In this document: in pieces, positions 1 through 10,240 of the stretch
How positions within the stretch are numbered: position 1 is the first letter of the stretch
Layout: every line of letters begins with the position of its first letter
From: Undaria pinnatifida
Lineage: Eukaryota; Sar; Phaeophyceae; Laminariales; Alariaceae
Direction of reading: 5' to 3'
Assembly (NCBI GenBank): GCA_012845835.1
Contig: JABAKD010000023.1
Coordinates: forward strand, 17,476,751 to 17,540,750
DNA: 64,000 bases
The notes under the pieces: generated by a model
What the model was told of the DNA's origin: nothing
The model's database searches: none
What the model saw: only the letters and a program-made list of their open reading frames with translations
Translations under genes and position numbers: made by a program

Positions 1-24
1 TACTTCTACGGCTTGCCGTTTGTC

Positions 25-180
25 GTTAGGCTGTGCCCCTTGCAAGTGCTGTCGCGTGCACAGCCTCGATTTGCCGATAAACATATACTAATAGTACATG
101 TAAGGGATCCTCGAAAATTACGGGCATGCGCGGAGCCAAGGCAAGCGGCAGCCCGCCGCGGCAAAGCCCCTCTGTATTCC
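25..180 (+). repeat. Dispersed repeat family A, copy 1 (3' part)
   Basis: The 3' portion of a roughly 380-bp repeat whose fuller copies lie at 14.70, 38.31 and 38.84 kb. All share the landmarks 'CAGCCTCGATTTgCC', 'CATCCTCGAAAA', 'GCGGAGCCAAGGC' and a GC-rich terminal hairpin of the form GGCGGGC-loop-GCCCGCC. The left stem arm is mutated here. The 5' part is absent or very diverged near the window edge. Confidence 0.75.
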
Positions 181-246
181 TTGAAGAATTATGTTACCAT
201 ACCATTGTTGTTTATGTTTGGGTTGCTTCCTTCCTTTTTTGCTCTA

Positions 247-510
247 TACGTACCGGGTACTGGCCCAAAGTGATGATATTATTACTTATGCATGTGCATA
301 TTACATTGGGTACAGGTTGCCGTTTGTCGTACTGTGCTGGTGTTGCCACTGTTGCGGTATGCTATTGTTGTTGAATTTACACGGAAATAAGAGTTGTGCG
401 TTGTGCCGCGTTGCTGCTGCTGTTACTGTATGTGTGTATGCTGTGTGATACTTTTACGGCTTGCCGTTTGTCGTTGGGCTGCCGCTGCTGCTGCTTGCTC
501 CTTTGTTGGA
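247..510 (+). repeat. Dispersed repeat family I, copy 1
   Basis: Starts at 'GTACCGGGTACTGGCCC' and runs through GCT/CTG-rich sequence into 'TTTACACGgaAATAAGAG' and 'CTTGCCGTTTGTCGTTGGGC'. Further copies start at about 616 and 19125. The start motif alone recurs at 15807 and 21840. The GCT-rich stretches create Leu/Cys-rich open frames that are not genes. Confidence 0.7.
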
Positions 511-615
511 AGCGTGTGTTGCTTCTCCCGTTTGTGTTCGAGCCTCGATGTGTATCCGATATTCCATTACGCTTTTTTTGCATATTTTTGTTTTGCTTTC
601 CTTTTTTTTCTACCC

Positions 616-1175
616 GTACCGGGTACCGGCCCAAAGTGAGAGCATATTATTGATATTACTTATGCCTGTTACACTGAATACTGCTTGCTGTTGGTCGTAC
701 TGCTGGTGCTGCCGCTGCTGCAGCATGCTATTTGTTGTTGAATTGACACGCACATAAGAGTCGTACGGCGTTGCTGCTGGTTTGGCTCTATGTATGCGTA
801 CTGTACTTCTACGGCTTGAGTTTGTCGTTGGGCTGCCGCTGCTTCTTGCTGTAATTGCAAACACATGTATAACTAATACACGTATAACTATGTAGACTTG
901 TCGTCTCAGCGATCCAGAGGCCCGATTTGGACCAGGTTTTGTGCGGTCTTCGATATATCACGAGCTGAGGTCCACTTCTCGGCACGCTGTTTCGAGCCTC
1001 ACCTGGCTCGCCCATCCCGACTCTGACGGGGGTAGCCTCGGCCGTTCTCTCTTGGTGTCGTGACAGGTCCTGCAAATCGTGTTTTTGCCCAAACTTCTGT
1101 TGCGTAATGCCAAGTGCGTAGTTGTACGTATAAGAACACAAAGTGTTGTCCCAATAGTAATCGTTCAACAGTTGG
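616..1175 (+). repeat. Composite repeat I+B, copy 1
   Basis: A stretch of about 560 bp that aligns end to end with 19125-19690 in the same orientation. The first part is family I. The second part (from about 880) is family B, with 'AGAGGCCCGATTTgGACCAG', 'GAGCTGAGGTCCACTTCTCG' and 'GTCGTGACAGGTCCTGCAAA'. No coding capacity was recognised. It could be a solo LTR or another terminal piece of an undescribed element. Confidence 0.8.
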
Positions 1176-1666
1176 CCCTGGGAACGAGGTCCATTTTACA
1201 GCTCGTACCAGCAATATGGGTGTCCGGTGATCGCTCTGTAATGAAATGAATCGTTTTTTTCTGGTCAACCATAACCAAGAAAGTTGCCAGCACGAGTCAT
1301 CAAAATATTTCAAAAAGTCAAAGCCTGCAAAATCTCAGCCACGAAATGTTGGAGAAAAAGTACAAGAGTGGGATACTGAACGTCGGCTGAACGCACAACG
1401 AAACTGCTGTAGCTGACAGGTATACATAGCAGAAAGAACAGCAGCAGCTAGCTGGAGATGGAGGGTGCCCTTTCGGCACGGCCTCTCGACGTTGCTGCGG
1501 ATGAGATCTTATACGCGATCTGCCTTGGATGCTTCCTCTTCGCATGTCTTCCATGTTCTCCACCTTGACGTCAATTGGGGGATGCAGAATGTGTTTTTCA
1601 TGGAGATGGGCCAAGCAATACCTCGTAAGCTTGCTTGGTTTAGTTTGGTACAGGCAACTCCCAACG
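1176..1666. other. No gene recognised
   Basis: Unique-looking sequence between the composite repeat and the left LTR. Short open frames exist on both strands, but none shows a recognisable motif. Confidence 0.5.
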
Positions 1667-1933
1667 TGTACCGACTCGCCCGACCGCGGGCCCGGTGGTA
1701 TCGGCTCCGAGGACTTCCCCTCGTAGGCTCGGAGTGCGTTTGTCCACAATGCAATAGTTCGTTCGTTATCGCACGGGCAAGTAACATGCCATCGGCCATA
1801 GACCTTCCTGTTCGTATCTCAAGTCTCAAGAGCTCACAAGAAACGTCAATAATGACAATTGAACTCCCTGACAAAATGTATCCAACCATTCTATGTAGGG
1901 TAAAATGCCCAATGCCACGACCACAGCGGTACA
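1667..1933 (-). repeat. 3' LTR of the deleted Gypsy element
   Basis: Begins TGTACCGACTCG and ends CAGCGGTACA on the + strand, matching the right copy at 5044-5311. The purine-rich TTTTGGAGGGTGC just inside, read on the minus strand, is a plausible polypurine tract. Confidence 0.9.
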
Positions 1934-2391
1934 GCACCCTCCAAAAGCCCATCTCGGGCTACCAAACCACAAATTGGCTCAGACAGAGTGGCTTTGATAA
2001 ACATAGCTGTCTGTACGTTGGGCAAAGGTCAAATACAACAAGTCGTGGTCAGTTCCACCACGATCTAACATTTACCACGTATACTGGCCGTGAACAAGGA
2101 TTGTCCAGCAGCCGCGTCATCACCAATGAATCTTCAAGCAAACCACGCACCACGCGTCACACCTCCAATTGTGCATGCAACTTGCCGAAACCCAGACCAC
2201 ACATGGATTGTGTAGTTCAGTACAACAGCCACCCGTACAACGGAAGCATCGACCCCGGACATGCTCCGTCCACACACAGCCTTGGCGATAAACCGCCAGC
2301 TGTGGCTGCGTCGAGTGCTATCATGTGCCCTGCGCCGAAGTTCCAAGTCAGAAAAACAAGTTGAAATTCGAAATTCAGATAAAACCGAAAA

Positions 2392-2667
2392 TCAGTCATT
2401 CAGAATTCGGGATCCCCCCCCCAAACCACAATATGAAAAAAAACGCAGCCCATACCGCTGTACGAGTCCCCGCTTCTGATCAATCTTCAGCCGCAGCGCT
2501 TTGAGCTCTTTTCGCAGCACGGCCGTCGCGCCATCAAACACGCGCGACACCGGCTTCCAGGTGCTGTCCGCCTCCTCCGGCCCTTCCCAGGCCACCTTAA
2601 CGACAAACTCGTTGTCACTACCGAGCGGCAGCTGGGGCACCACTCTGCCGCACTCCACCGAAGGCAA
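2392..2667 (-). pseudogene. Chromodomain-like C-terminus of Gypsy Pol
   Basis: This frame encodes 'VVKVAWEGPEEADSTWKPVS' followed by 'AVLRKELKALRLKID'. The W-x-G-x-E-x-A-D-x-T-W-x-P-V pattern is the chromodomain-like signature found at the end of integrase in chromovirus-type Gypsy elements, where it is thought to steer integration by binding chromatin. Here it follows directly on the protease-RT linker, so the RT-to-integrase core has been lost by internal deletion. About 457 bp without an open frame separate it from the 3' LTR and would be the 3' untranslated region. Confidence 0.75.
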
Positions 2668-2701
2668 TTCCGATCAAGTGGGGGCTTCGCCCGCGCCACC
2701 C

Positions 2702-3679
2702 TTACCCCTGAATTAAACAGCACCGCCTCAGGTTTCTTGCGTAAAGGTGGGTCACCCGACAACGCCCGCATAACACGTCAAGGTGCGTGCGACAAACGAT
2801 ATCGCGCAGCATCTTTGCACATTCCGGCGGGGAGTCATAGTCAACAGCGTTATCGACATCCGTCTCCAACACGCCCGCACGATCCCACATTTCCACCTCG
2901 GAATCCTGGAATATCATGGGTCGTTGAGACGGCAGCGTCAGTGTGACCTCATCGGACACGTCGCTTGGCGCGTCGCCACCCGGCACGAACGCTGTGACAG
3001 CCATCGCAGCTCGCAGCACAGCACCATCGTTGGGCTCGCCCACAGAACGAGCAGTAAGCCCCATCCCAATAACATCTTGACGCCCTTGTGCCTTCAGTAC
3101 AAAGGCCTTGAGCTGCGCCATAACGTCGATGCCGAGTTTCTCCCTCAGCATCTTCTGCCCGATGGTATCCATATCGCCTCCCCCGGGGAGTACGATAAAC
3201 GGCATGGTAAATCGGACTGGTCCCCATGGTGTTTCGATCGTTAAGTGAAGCGGACACGATTGCGTCTCGATATCACGCTTCTGGCCCAACGGCGTCACCA
3301 GACGCGCATGCCCAACAAACGCGTCCGTCAACGCGGATGGCGTCATCCCCGACTGTCCCTGCAGGGCAACTACCAGCTCCTCCGATACAGCTGTAATGCC
3401 TAAACCAGAATCCATCAGCACCTTAACCTCAGCAGTCGCGGAAGCACCGGGAAACGTGAGACGCCCTGCGACATACTGCGTCAGGACCTCCAATTGCGGT
3501 TCGGTCTCCACCGTATCCACGCTCGTATACCCACTTCCACCCGGCCGTAAGACCGAGACATGCGCATATGAAATTGCGCTGGAATCACCACAGGACTGCT
3601 GCGACGCGGGTGCGGGCAGCGGCACTGGAATGGAGTGAAGAACACGCGCTGCATTCTGTAGCCCAGCGCTCTGAGACAC
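2702..3679 (-). pseudogene. Retroviral-type aspartic protease region of Gypsy Pol
   Basis: The frame contains 'VKVLMDSGLGITAVSEEL', with the D-S-G catalytic triad at about 3405-3412 on the minus strand. The canonical triad is D-T/S-G. It continues through 'PFIVLPGGGDMDTIGQKML' and a segment rich in acidic residues that normally links protease to reverse transcriptase. The frame overlaps the end of Gag in another phase, so a frameshift, natural or degenerative, separates them. After 'MLRDIVCRTHLDVL' the reading shifts frame into 'SGDPPLRKKP' and 'VRVARAKPP', the usual stretch just before RT, and then stops at the deletion junction. Confidence 0.8.
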
Positions 3680-4284
3680 TGGTACTGCACCATCTCGGTG
3701 ATCACATAATCCACTGGCGCTATTGTTTCCCGGGGCACGCGAAAGTGCACGTAGTCGTCGTCATTCTGCCTAAATGCTTCAGGCGCAGCAGGTTCGGCCT
3801 CAGTAACCACCGCCTTTGAGGTGGTCTTGTACGCACTAGCTCGAGGGGTGGCAAACGCAGGGGCCATCCCGGTTGTCTTGCTCCGGGTATGCCGAGCTGG
3901 ACCGCTTGTGGACTGCTGCTGCTGTATAGGGGTCTGGCCGTGGCTCTGGCCATGGGCGCCTTTCCCCGCCTCACCCTGCTGGCTATGGGGGCAGTCCCGC
4001 TGCTTGTGACCTTGCTTGCCACACACAAAACACTCCTTGTTGTCGTACCGACGGTTCCGCTCTGCTTTCACACCGGCAGCCTTGGCACTCTCGCGTGAGT
4101 CGTGACCGTCAGCAGTACTTCCCTGCGGCTTGGTACCCTCAACAGCCACCGACCTAGCGTCATGCTGCTTTGCTGTTTGCCGGCGTACAGCACCGTTGAC
4201 CTCAATTACGGCCGGATCCCGTTGCTGCTTGGCAATTACGCCGAACAACACGTCAGGGTTATGCGTTACGAGATCGAAACGCAT
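3481..4284 (-). pseudogene. Gag C-terminal part with CCHC zinc knuckle
   Basis: Encodes 'CFVCGKQGHKQRDC' at residues 85-98 of this frame (about 3990-4032). This is a perfect C-x2-C-x4-H-x4-C zinc knuckle of the nucleocapsid type that binds element RNA. It is preceded by a charged segment and followed by a Gln-rich, low-complexity linker. Recognisable Gag sequence ends near 3640, and the tail beyond that is out-of-frame protease DNA. A frameshift around 4290-4390 separates it from the Gag N-terminal frame. Confidence 0.85.
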
Positions 4285-4395
4285 ATTTTATTCCACCTTG
4301 CGGCGGAACTCGAGTGGCTCGATTCCCGCCGCTATTGCCTCCACCAGCACCTGACCATGCTTTAGCGTGTTCTGCCGACCGTCGGGCCTCACCAC

Positions 4396-4932
4396 CTACG
4401 TCAGCCCGCTGTCAGCAAGGTATTTCCGCAGAGCACGTTTTTGCATGAACACCCTGCTAAATACCGGCACGCTCGCATCTATCTTCAGCTCACGGAATAT
4501 CTGACGGCAAAAACCCTCATCACTCGTCTGCTGCATATCAACGGCAGCAAACCTTTTGAGCCCTTGCAATAGCTCTTCCTCGGAGAGGTCGACCAAGGGT
4601 TTGCCATCGTCGAACTCATCTGCCACCATTATTTGGGTCGCCGAATCTACCAGCTCTCGCCTCCCCGTGAGTACCCGGTCTCCTCCATCTTGGTTTGTGA
4701 TATGCATCTGCTGCTCGTATTCCGAGTAGGAAACGAGAAATTCACGCATATCTTCGAAGGTAACAACATCATCACCTAACCTAGGCGGTCTATCTCCCCC
4801 GATCGTCACCATGATTTCCGGCTTTAGGCGGCCGCCGGCTCGGCCGTCACCTCTCGGATTGCCCCAGCTTGCAGAACGGACTCCGTCAGCGCCCTGTGCT
4901 CGTGCTCCTCTTGCTGCTGTAGGGTCTTCCAT
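4396..4932 (-). pseudogene. Gag N-terminal part
   Basis: The open frame extends upstream into the LTR, but the first Met inside the internal region is at 4932 ('MEDPTAARGARAQ'), which I take as the likely start. The product is acidic and mostly helical in appearance, with 'VVTFEDMREFLVSYSEYEQQ' matching the style of a Gypsy capsid domain. The frame closes at 4396 and Gag resumes in another phase at 4284. No enzymatic motif is expected here. Confidence 0.6.
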
Positions 4933-5043
4933 TGCTTTCGGCTGGTGTCCCACACCAGCACGCAAAACAGTGCTTTCCGGCCTCCGAGAAGCAAATTGGC
5001 CACGTTTTGGGGAGTAAGCAGGACCTATCCAATCCAAGTGAAT

Positions 5044-5311
5044 TGTACCGACTCGCGCGACCGCGGGCCTGGTGGTATCAGCTCCGAGGACTTCCCCTCG
5101 TAAGCTCGGAGTGCGTTTGTCCACAATGCAAAAGTTCGTTCGTTATCGCACGGGGAAAAGACATGCCATCGGCCATGGACCTTCCCGTTTGTATCTCACG
5201 ATCTCAAGACCTCACAGGAAACGCCAATAATGACAATTGAACTTCCTGACAAAATGTATCCAACCATACTATGTAGGGTAAAATGCCCAATGCCACTACC
5301 ACAGCGGTACA
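5044..5311 (-). repeat. 5' LTR of the deleted Gypsy element
   Basis: The 268-bp counterpart of 1667-1933. On the minus strand transcription would start within it. The primer-binding site next to it (minus strand, starting ATTCACTTGGATTGG) does not match a tRNA 3' end that I recognise. Confidence 0.9.
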
Positions 5312-5856
5312 AGCCGCTGGTTCCACTGGGTGAAGCTGCTGTAGCTCCTGATGAGGTTAGCTCCCCAGTCCTTTTCTGCTGACGGCAATTAAGTTGTCGT
5401 CAAAGACAGGGTTAGGGCAGGGAGACAAAAGCGCAAGCAACACCATGAGTAGAAACACACATACACCAACGCGTTGCTGTGTTTTGACCCTTTTAGCACC
5501 GCACTCCCGACCCGCGGACACAACACTTAGAGCAAGAATAGGAAAACATGGGAGTTGGAAATGGGTTAATACGTACGCATGCTACGAGGTACTTGGTACA
5601 AGAGTAAAAAATGCACATACCTGTAGAAAGGCAACGAGTGTCCAACGCTAAATCCAAGTAATTTTGCAGTACAAAACGGATCCCTCGCATGACGAACATT
5701 TTCATAACGACTGCCCCAGGCCCAGCACAACACGCAAAACGAATCCACTGATTCCGCTGTGATGCTCTCACTGTCCTCAAGTTTCCGATGGCCGGTTGCT
5801 GGTTGCTCGCCGCCGTTCGTGCTCTTGTGCCAACTATTCCCCTGTTGTGTCGAGCT
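5312..5856. other. No gene recognised
   Basis: Flank between the LTR element and the next coiled-coil fragment. Short open frames only. Confidence 0.5.
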
Positions 5857-6060
5857 TCAGACGCTCCTCGTTTCCGTGGATTTTTTCATCACCTCGGTGG
5901 CCAATTTCTTCGCCGATCGGCGGGCTTTGGTCTGCTCAGCGTACTGGGCAACGGCCACGTCACGGGCGCGAGCAGCACCGTCCTGGCGCCGCTTCAACGA
6001 CTCATAGCTACTGCTCTTACCGCTGTTCTCGGCGCGTTGGTCGCGCCCGGTTTCTCCCAT
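5857..6060 (-). CDS. Hypothetical coiled-coil fragment
   Basis: A 67-codon frame rich in Lys, Arg, Glu, Ala and Ser ('SYESLKRRQDGAARARDVAV', 'KLATEVMKKSTETRSV'). It looks like the charged helical tail of a DNA-binding protein such as the Myb/SANT-like fragment near 51.5 kb. No N-terminal domain is visible upstream. It is probably a remnant, not a complete gene. Confidence 0.3.
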   Translation of the reverse strand: MGETGRDQRAENSGKSSSYESLKRRQDGAARARDVAVAQYAEQTKARRSAKKLATEVMKKSTETRSV

Positions 6061-6244
6061 CGTCTTTTCAGTTAGAGAGAAGAAGTCATCGTTTATTATT
6101 TTCAGAAGTTGCCGGCTTTTTTTTTTGCCTTCGTTTTCCTGCGTTCTGAGCTCATTATGCTATATACTGATTTTAGCAACGTGTCGTAGATGAGCACGAT
6201 TTTGATGCTGTTTTCGGCGCTGTGTGCGGACAATATATGAAACA

Positions 6245-6510
6245 AGGGAGAAGATTATTAGAGGTAGGGAACCGACCCAAAAAAAATATGGCTTTGGTTT
6301 CGAGAGGGAATTTCGGAGGAGTTTTGGTTCATAACTCTGTGGTTGAGAAGTTGGCGTTGATTGCATGGCAGTTCTGGTGGATCGCGTTAGCGGCTATACC
6401 AAGTGGATACAGCACGGGACGGTACTGGCAGACTGTGAGAACACGCGAGCAGACAGCCGTGCTGTTGCTAGTAGCTGGCCGGCAGCTGCGGGGCCAGGTA
6501 TTTCCTTACG
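6245..6510 (+). repeat. A1-type terminal repeat of Ngaro-1
   Basis: A diverged match to 43882-44170 and 48615-48882. Shared landmarks are 'GGGAACCGA', 'GGTTCATA', 'TGGATCGCG', 'ACCAAGTGGATAC' and 'GGGACGGTaCTGGCAGA'. Confidence 0.7.
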
Positions 6511-7344
6511 TGCAGCAGTATGCTTGTGTATCTCTGACGCTCGTGGGCTGAGTTTGTGCGCCTAGAGATGCCTCGGGCGATATACGAAACAATTCGGTTC
6601 TGCGACTCGTACGTACCCGGTACATGATACTACTCAGCTCAAGTTGTTGTGTAAACCGAACCAGAGACCACGTTGGTCCAGAGACAGACGTCTTTCTCCA
6701 TGACAAGAATCGATGAAGTTATCAATGTGAGCGCGGAGGGGTGCTAGGGAGTTCGGGGGGAAAGGTTGGGCTGGACATGCGAAAATCCCGTCACAAAGCT
6801 GCTGTATGCGGCGGAACAACCAAGCCCAACTTCAACATGCGAGCTTACTTTACGAAATCGGTCGTACTCACAGCTCATTTTTTTATTTGTATGAAATCCC
6901 GAGATCGCTTCACCCGCGCAGTTGCGATGGTGGCAGTACTAGAGCAGTAGTGTGATCACGTCGTGGGAAGTCGACAGTGCATACTTGCTACCACAAGGGC
7001 AGACACTGTATTTACGTGGGTGAAATGTGAGTGGAACGGTTTGCCTCCGCGATGGCGGTGGTAAAATAATTTGCTCTTATCGCGGTAAGGTGACGGTTCA
7101 GACTCGTTAACACAAGCGCAGACGAGGTATTCTGTGGGTGAACTGCGAGTGGAATTGTTCAAAAAAATTACTCACAAGTTGCTGCTACGCGGCAGATACT
7201 TTCAGCGATGAAATACCGCTGGTGCAATGCAATTGGATATTTCTGCTGGTACCTCTCGCAATGAGGCGCAGACTATTTCAAACACGACCCGAGTGAATGC
7301 TGGCGGAGAAAATGAGTTTATCCTGACACGCACAACGTGTGCTT

Positions 7345-7960
7345 GGGTGAGTGAGCGTCTTCACAGCCAAACGCACGACAAGCCTTGGGCGCAGATACTT
7401 GTAACCATATACATGTATGTGATATGGCACATTGAATGAGGGTCTCCCCACTCGTGTCAGCGATTTAATACCGCTGGTGCAATACACCTCAATATTCTCG
7501 CTGGTATCTCTCGCATGCTCGATGCCGCGCAATTTATTTTAAATACGATACGAGTATAGACTATATGCTGGCGTAATGAGTTTCTCACCACACGCATGAT
7601 GTGTACGTGGGTGAGTGAGGATCTTCACAGGCAAACGCACGAGAAGTTTGGGCGCGGTTGCTTGAAAACATCTACACGTACATGATGTGGCACAGTGGAT
7701 GAGTGTCTCCCCACGCGCACTACGTGTAGTTGGGTGAGAGACAATCTTCACGAGCAAAACGTTCGAGAGTTCATGGGCGTGGATTCGTGTAGATAGTGGA
7801 ACACAGGGGCGCAGATGTTTACAAGCATATTCATGTATATGATGTGGCATATTGAATGAGGGTCTCCCCACATGCAATACGTGTAGTTGGGTGAGAGAGC
7901 GTCTTCACAGACAAACGTTCGAGAGGTCTTGGGCGTGGATACATGCAGACAGTGGACCTC
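7345..7960 (+). repeat. Leader repeats of Ngaro-1
   Basis: Four diverged units begin near 7345, 7609, 7731 and 7887. Each has 'TGGGTGAG', then 'TCTTCACAG', then 'CAAACG' and 'TTGGGCG', followed by 'GATATGGCACATTGAATGAG'-type sequence. The same unit occurs three times in the Ngaro-2 leader, so it is ancestral to the family. Confidence 0.75.
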
Positions 7961-8969
7961 AGGGGCAGAAAATGAATAAAAGAACACTGCCTACTGATGG
8001 GTGGATGTGTGCAGCAAATACTTGAAACTTTCACATGTCACGGCAGGGTAACGATGAATAACACCGGTATGATGCTGTATGTAATAGTGCAAACTGATAT
8101 TCTTGCTGTTACCTCTCACATAGATGGAGGCGCGGATTATTTCACAATGTGCACAATACTTCCTGGTGGTACAGCAGTACCCGGTAAAGGCAGAAAAATC
8201 AACGACAGTCGGGCAATTTCTACAAGAGTTGCGCGTGGCTGGAGCGAAAATTTTACGAGGCCTAGTTCACCGTTGGCGAGGGATATAGTACCAAGGACTA
8301 TTCTGCTGACAACTCTATCGCGGTGGCAATGGGGAGCATATTATGTATCAATGATTTTGTACTTCCTGGCCGAACAACAGTGCAATCGAGACACACCAGT
8401 GTCATGACACTTGTGATCCAGTGAAAACTAGGCCCGCACAGCAGCGGAGCAGATGCGTGCATAGATGATTGAGCCGTCGTGGCAAGGCGACAGCACGCGG
8501 TACACTTGTGTTTACACGGGTTGGGTTGAGGGTGGCTGAATTGGCAAATCTGCGAGGTCTGGTCCAAGGTCGTGGAACATAGTACTAAAGAAGAATTTCA
8601 CGGGTACCTCTTGCGTTGGCAATGGGGCGAAAAATATTTCAGAATATCCAGTTACTTATTCGCTGAACGGCAATACGTGAGCAAGGCAGATGCTAACTGT
8701 AACAGTCGAGAACTTCACCCACGTGGCGACGAAGCAGATACACGCAGATGAGATCACGCATACGCTCATAGTTGTGGGTGAAGGGGATACGAAGAATCAT
8801 GTATGCTCCCGGTGGTTCACCTACGCACTGGTTTCACGGCGATGATCGACCTTTATAACATTGTCCCATCCTGGTTGTTCTGGCTTCGCATCGTGTTCGC
8901 GGGTTATTTTTTTACCGAAAGAGGTTTATTTTCAACCCAAGAACGCGTTCCGGTGCAAGGCTACCCAAT

Positions 8970-10240
8970 ATGAGCAAGGGTGGTGCGAGCAGCAGGTCAG
9001 GCGGTTCGAGCAGCAAGCACGGGGGAGGGAGCAATAACTAAAGCGGACACGTCGTCCACATAGCGGACTACGAGGTCCACCGTGAGGCGGTGAACAACAG
9101 GCTCGATTCGATTGAGTCCACTGCGGCCGATAGTGGGGAGCGCCTGACTAAGATTGAGGACATGCTGACGCATATGCAACACGTGTTGGAGGACGCCCTA
9201 GCTAATCAAGACGCTGACGAGCCCGATGTCAACCACGAGCATCAGAAACATGCGGCTCTCGCTGGCGGCAGCATGTCTGACAAGTATTGGCTGAAAAACC
9301 GGTTACAGCTTGGAAGAACGGTAACACTTACGCGTTTGGGATCATGTGCGGTGAGAACCTAAAGGGGTGTGACTTGTCACCGATGCAGTTGAAAGGGGAT
9401 TTTAAGAGCTCTGCCCTAGCTCCTGCCGCGGTAGTGGAACAGCTCAACTCTTTGGCGGGGCTCGATGTTGCCGACTTTGTTCCGCGTGGGGCGGAGCCCG
9501 GTACCACTGGAACGACAGATACCAGAAAGCTATTTTGGCGAAGGGATTGCTGCTTATCATCGGGCGCGATATCACCTCGGTGGGGGTCAAAGCGCGGGGG
9601 GAGAAGATACACGCGGCATTCGCCGTGGGAGTCGAGATGGTGGCTTCGCACGCCGAAGCTAATCACCAAGCGATGCAAGTCCCGGTACACAAGGCGAGGA
9701 TTACCCGTTACAACAAAGGATCTTGAGGAATGGTCGACGGCGGTACACGACGCCGCTCTGTCCGAGAAGTCCAATTGGGACGAGCCTACTGGGCTTGGTG
9801 AATTGCCCGCGGTGGTGGCGCCCACTTGGACGAAGATTCGCGCCTACATAGATGCGAGCGGGTTGGAGCACATAGATAGACACAAGGACCCGGTGGCCAC
9901 TCGGGACAAAGGCGGTCGTGCGGGTAAACGGGCGCGTAGGGACGGGGACGCCGTTCAGCAACCGTGTTTTGGTTGGTCTTCCCAGCGGGGTTGTCGCTTT
10001 TAAAGAAGGGCCAACCGTGCAGGTGCAGCCATGACCCGACCAACAAGTTCCGGGGCGATAAAAAAGGCGGTGCGAGCGCTAGTGGGACCGCAAACAAGAA
10101 TGTCAAGGCAGCGGTTACGCGGCGTACGCAACATCCACGTCGGGCGACGGAGGGGGGAGCAGCAGGGGTGGAGCCTCTTCCAAACAATCGACCGGTGCTG
10201 ATGAAGAGGGGTGCGGGCTCCGCCCATTGGCGGGGCCAAC
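8970..10240 (+). pseudogene. Ngaro-1 Gag-like protein with CCCH finger (broken)
   Basis: Starts at ATG 8970 ('MSKGGASSRSGGSSSK'), homologous to the Ngaro-2 start at 45914. The frame is broken by a TAA near 9040 and by frameshifts near 9300, 9530 and 9700, but pieces align throughout: 'DYEVHREAVNNRLDSIES', 'ENLKGCDLSPMQLKGDFKSS', 'LLLIIGRDITSVG' and 'ELPAVVAPTWTKIRAYIDAS'. Near the end is 'CFGWSSQRGCRF', followed after one in-frame stop by 'CRCSH', which together give a C-x8-C-x6-C-x3-H zinc finger. The protein would package element RNA. The finger residues are intact, but the reading frame is not. Confidence 0.8.

Larger units (their letters stand above)
1667..5311 (-). mobile_element. Deleted Ty3/Gypsy-like LTR retrotransposon
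   Basis: Two direct repeats of 267 and 268 bp (1667-1933 and 5044-5311) flank 3.1 kb. Each begins TGTACCG and ends CGGTACA, the usual TG...CA inverted ends. The internal region reads on the minus strand as Gag, zinc knuckle, aspartic protease and then a chromodomain-like C-terminus. Reverse transcriptase, RNase H and integrase are missing between about 2665 and 2690. No clear target-site duplication was found (flanks CAACG and AGCCG). The LTRs are diverged by scattered substitutions, so the insertion is old. It is non-autonomous as it stands. Confidence 0.9.

Noticed and set aside
7200-8000. CRISPR-like array in the Ngaro-1 leader
   Set aside because: Repeats are diverged, irregularly spaced and inside a eukaryotic retroelement.
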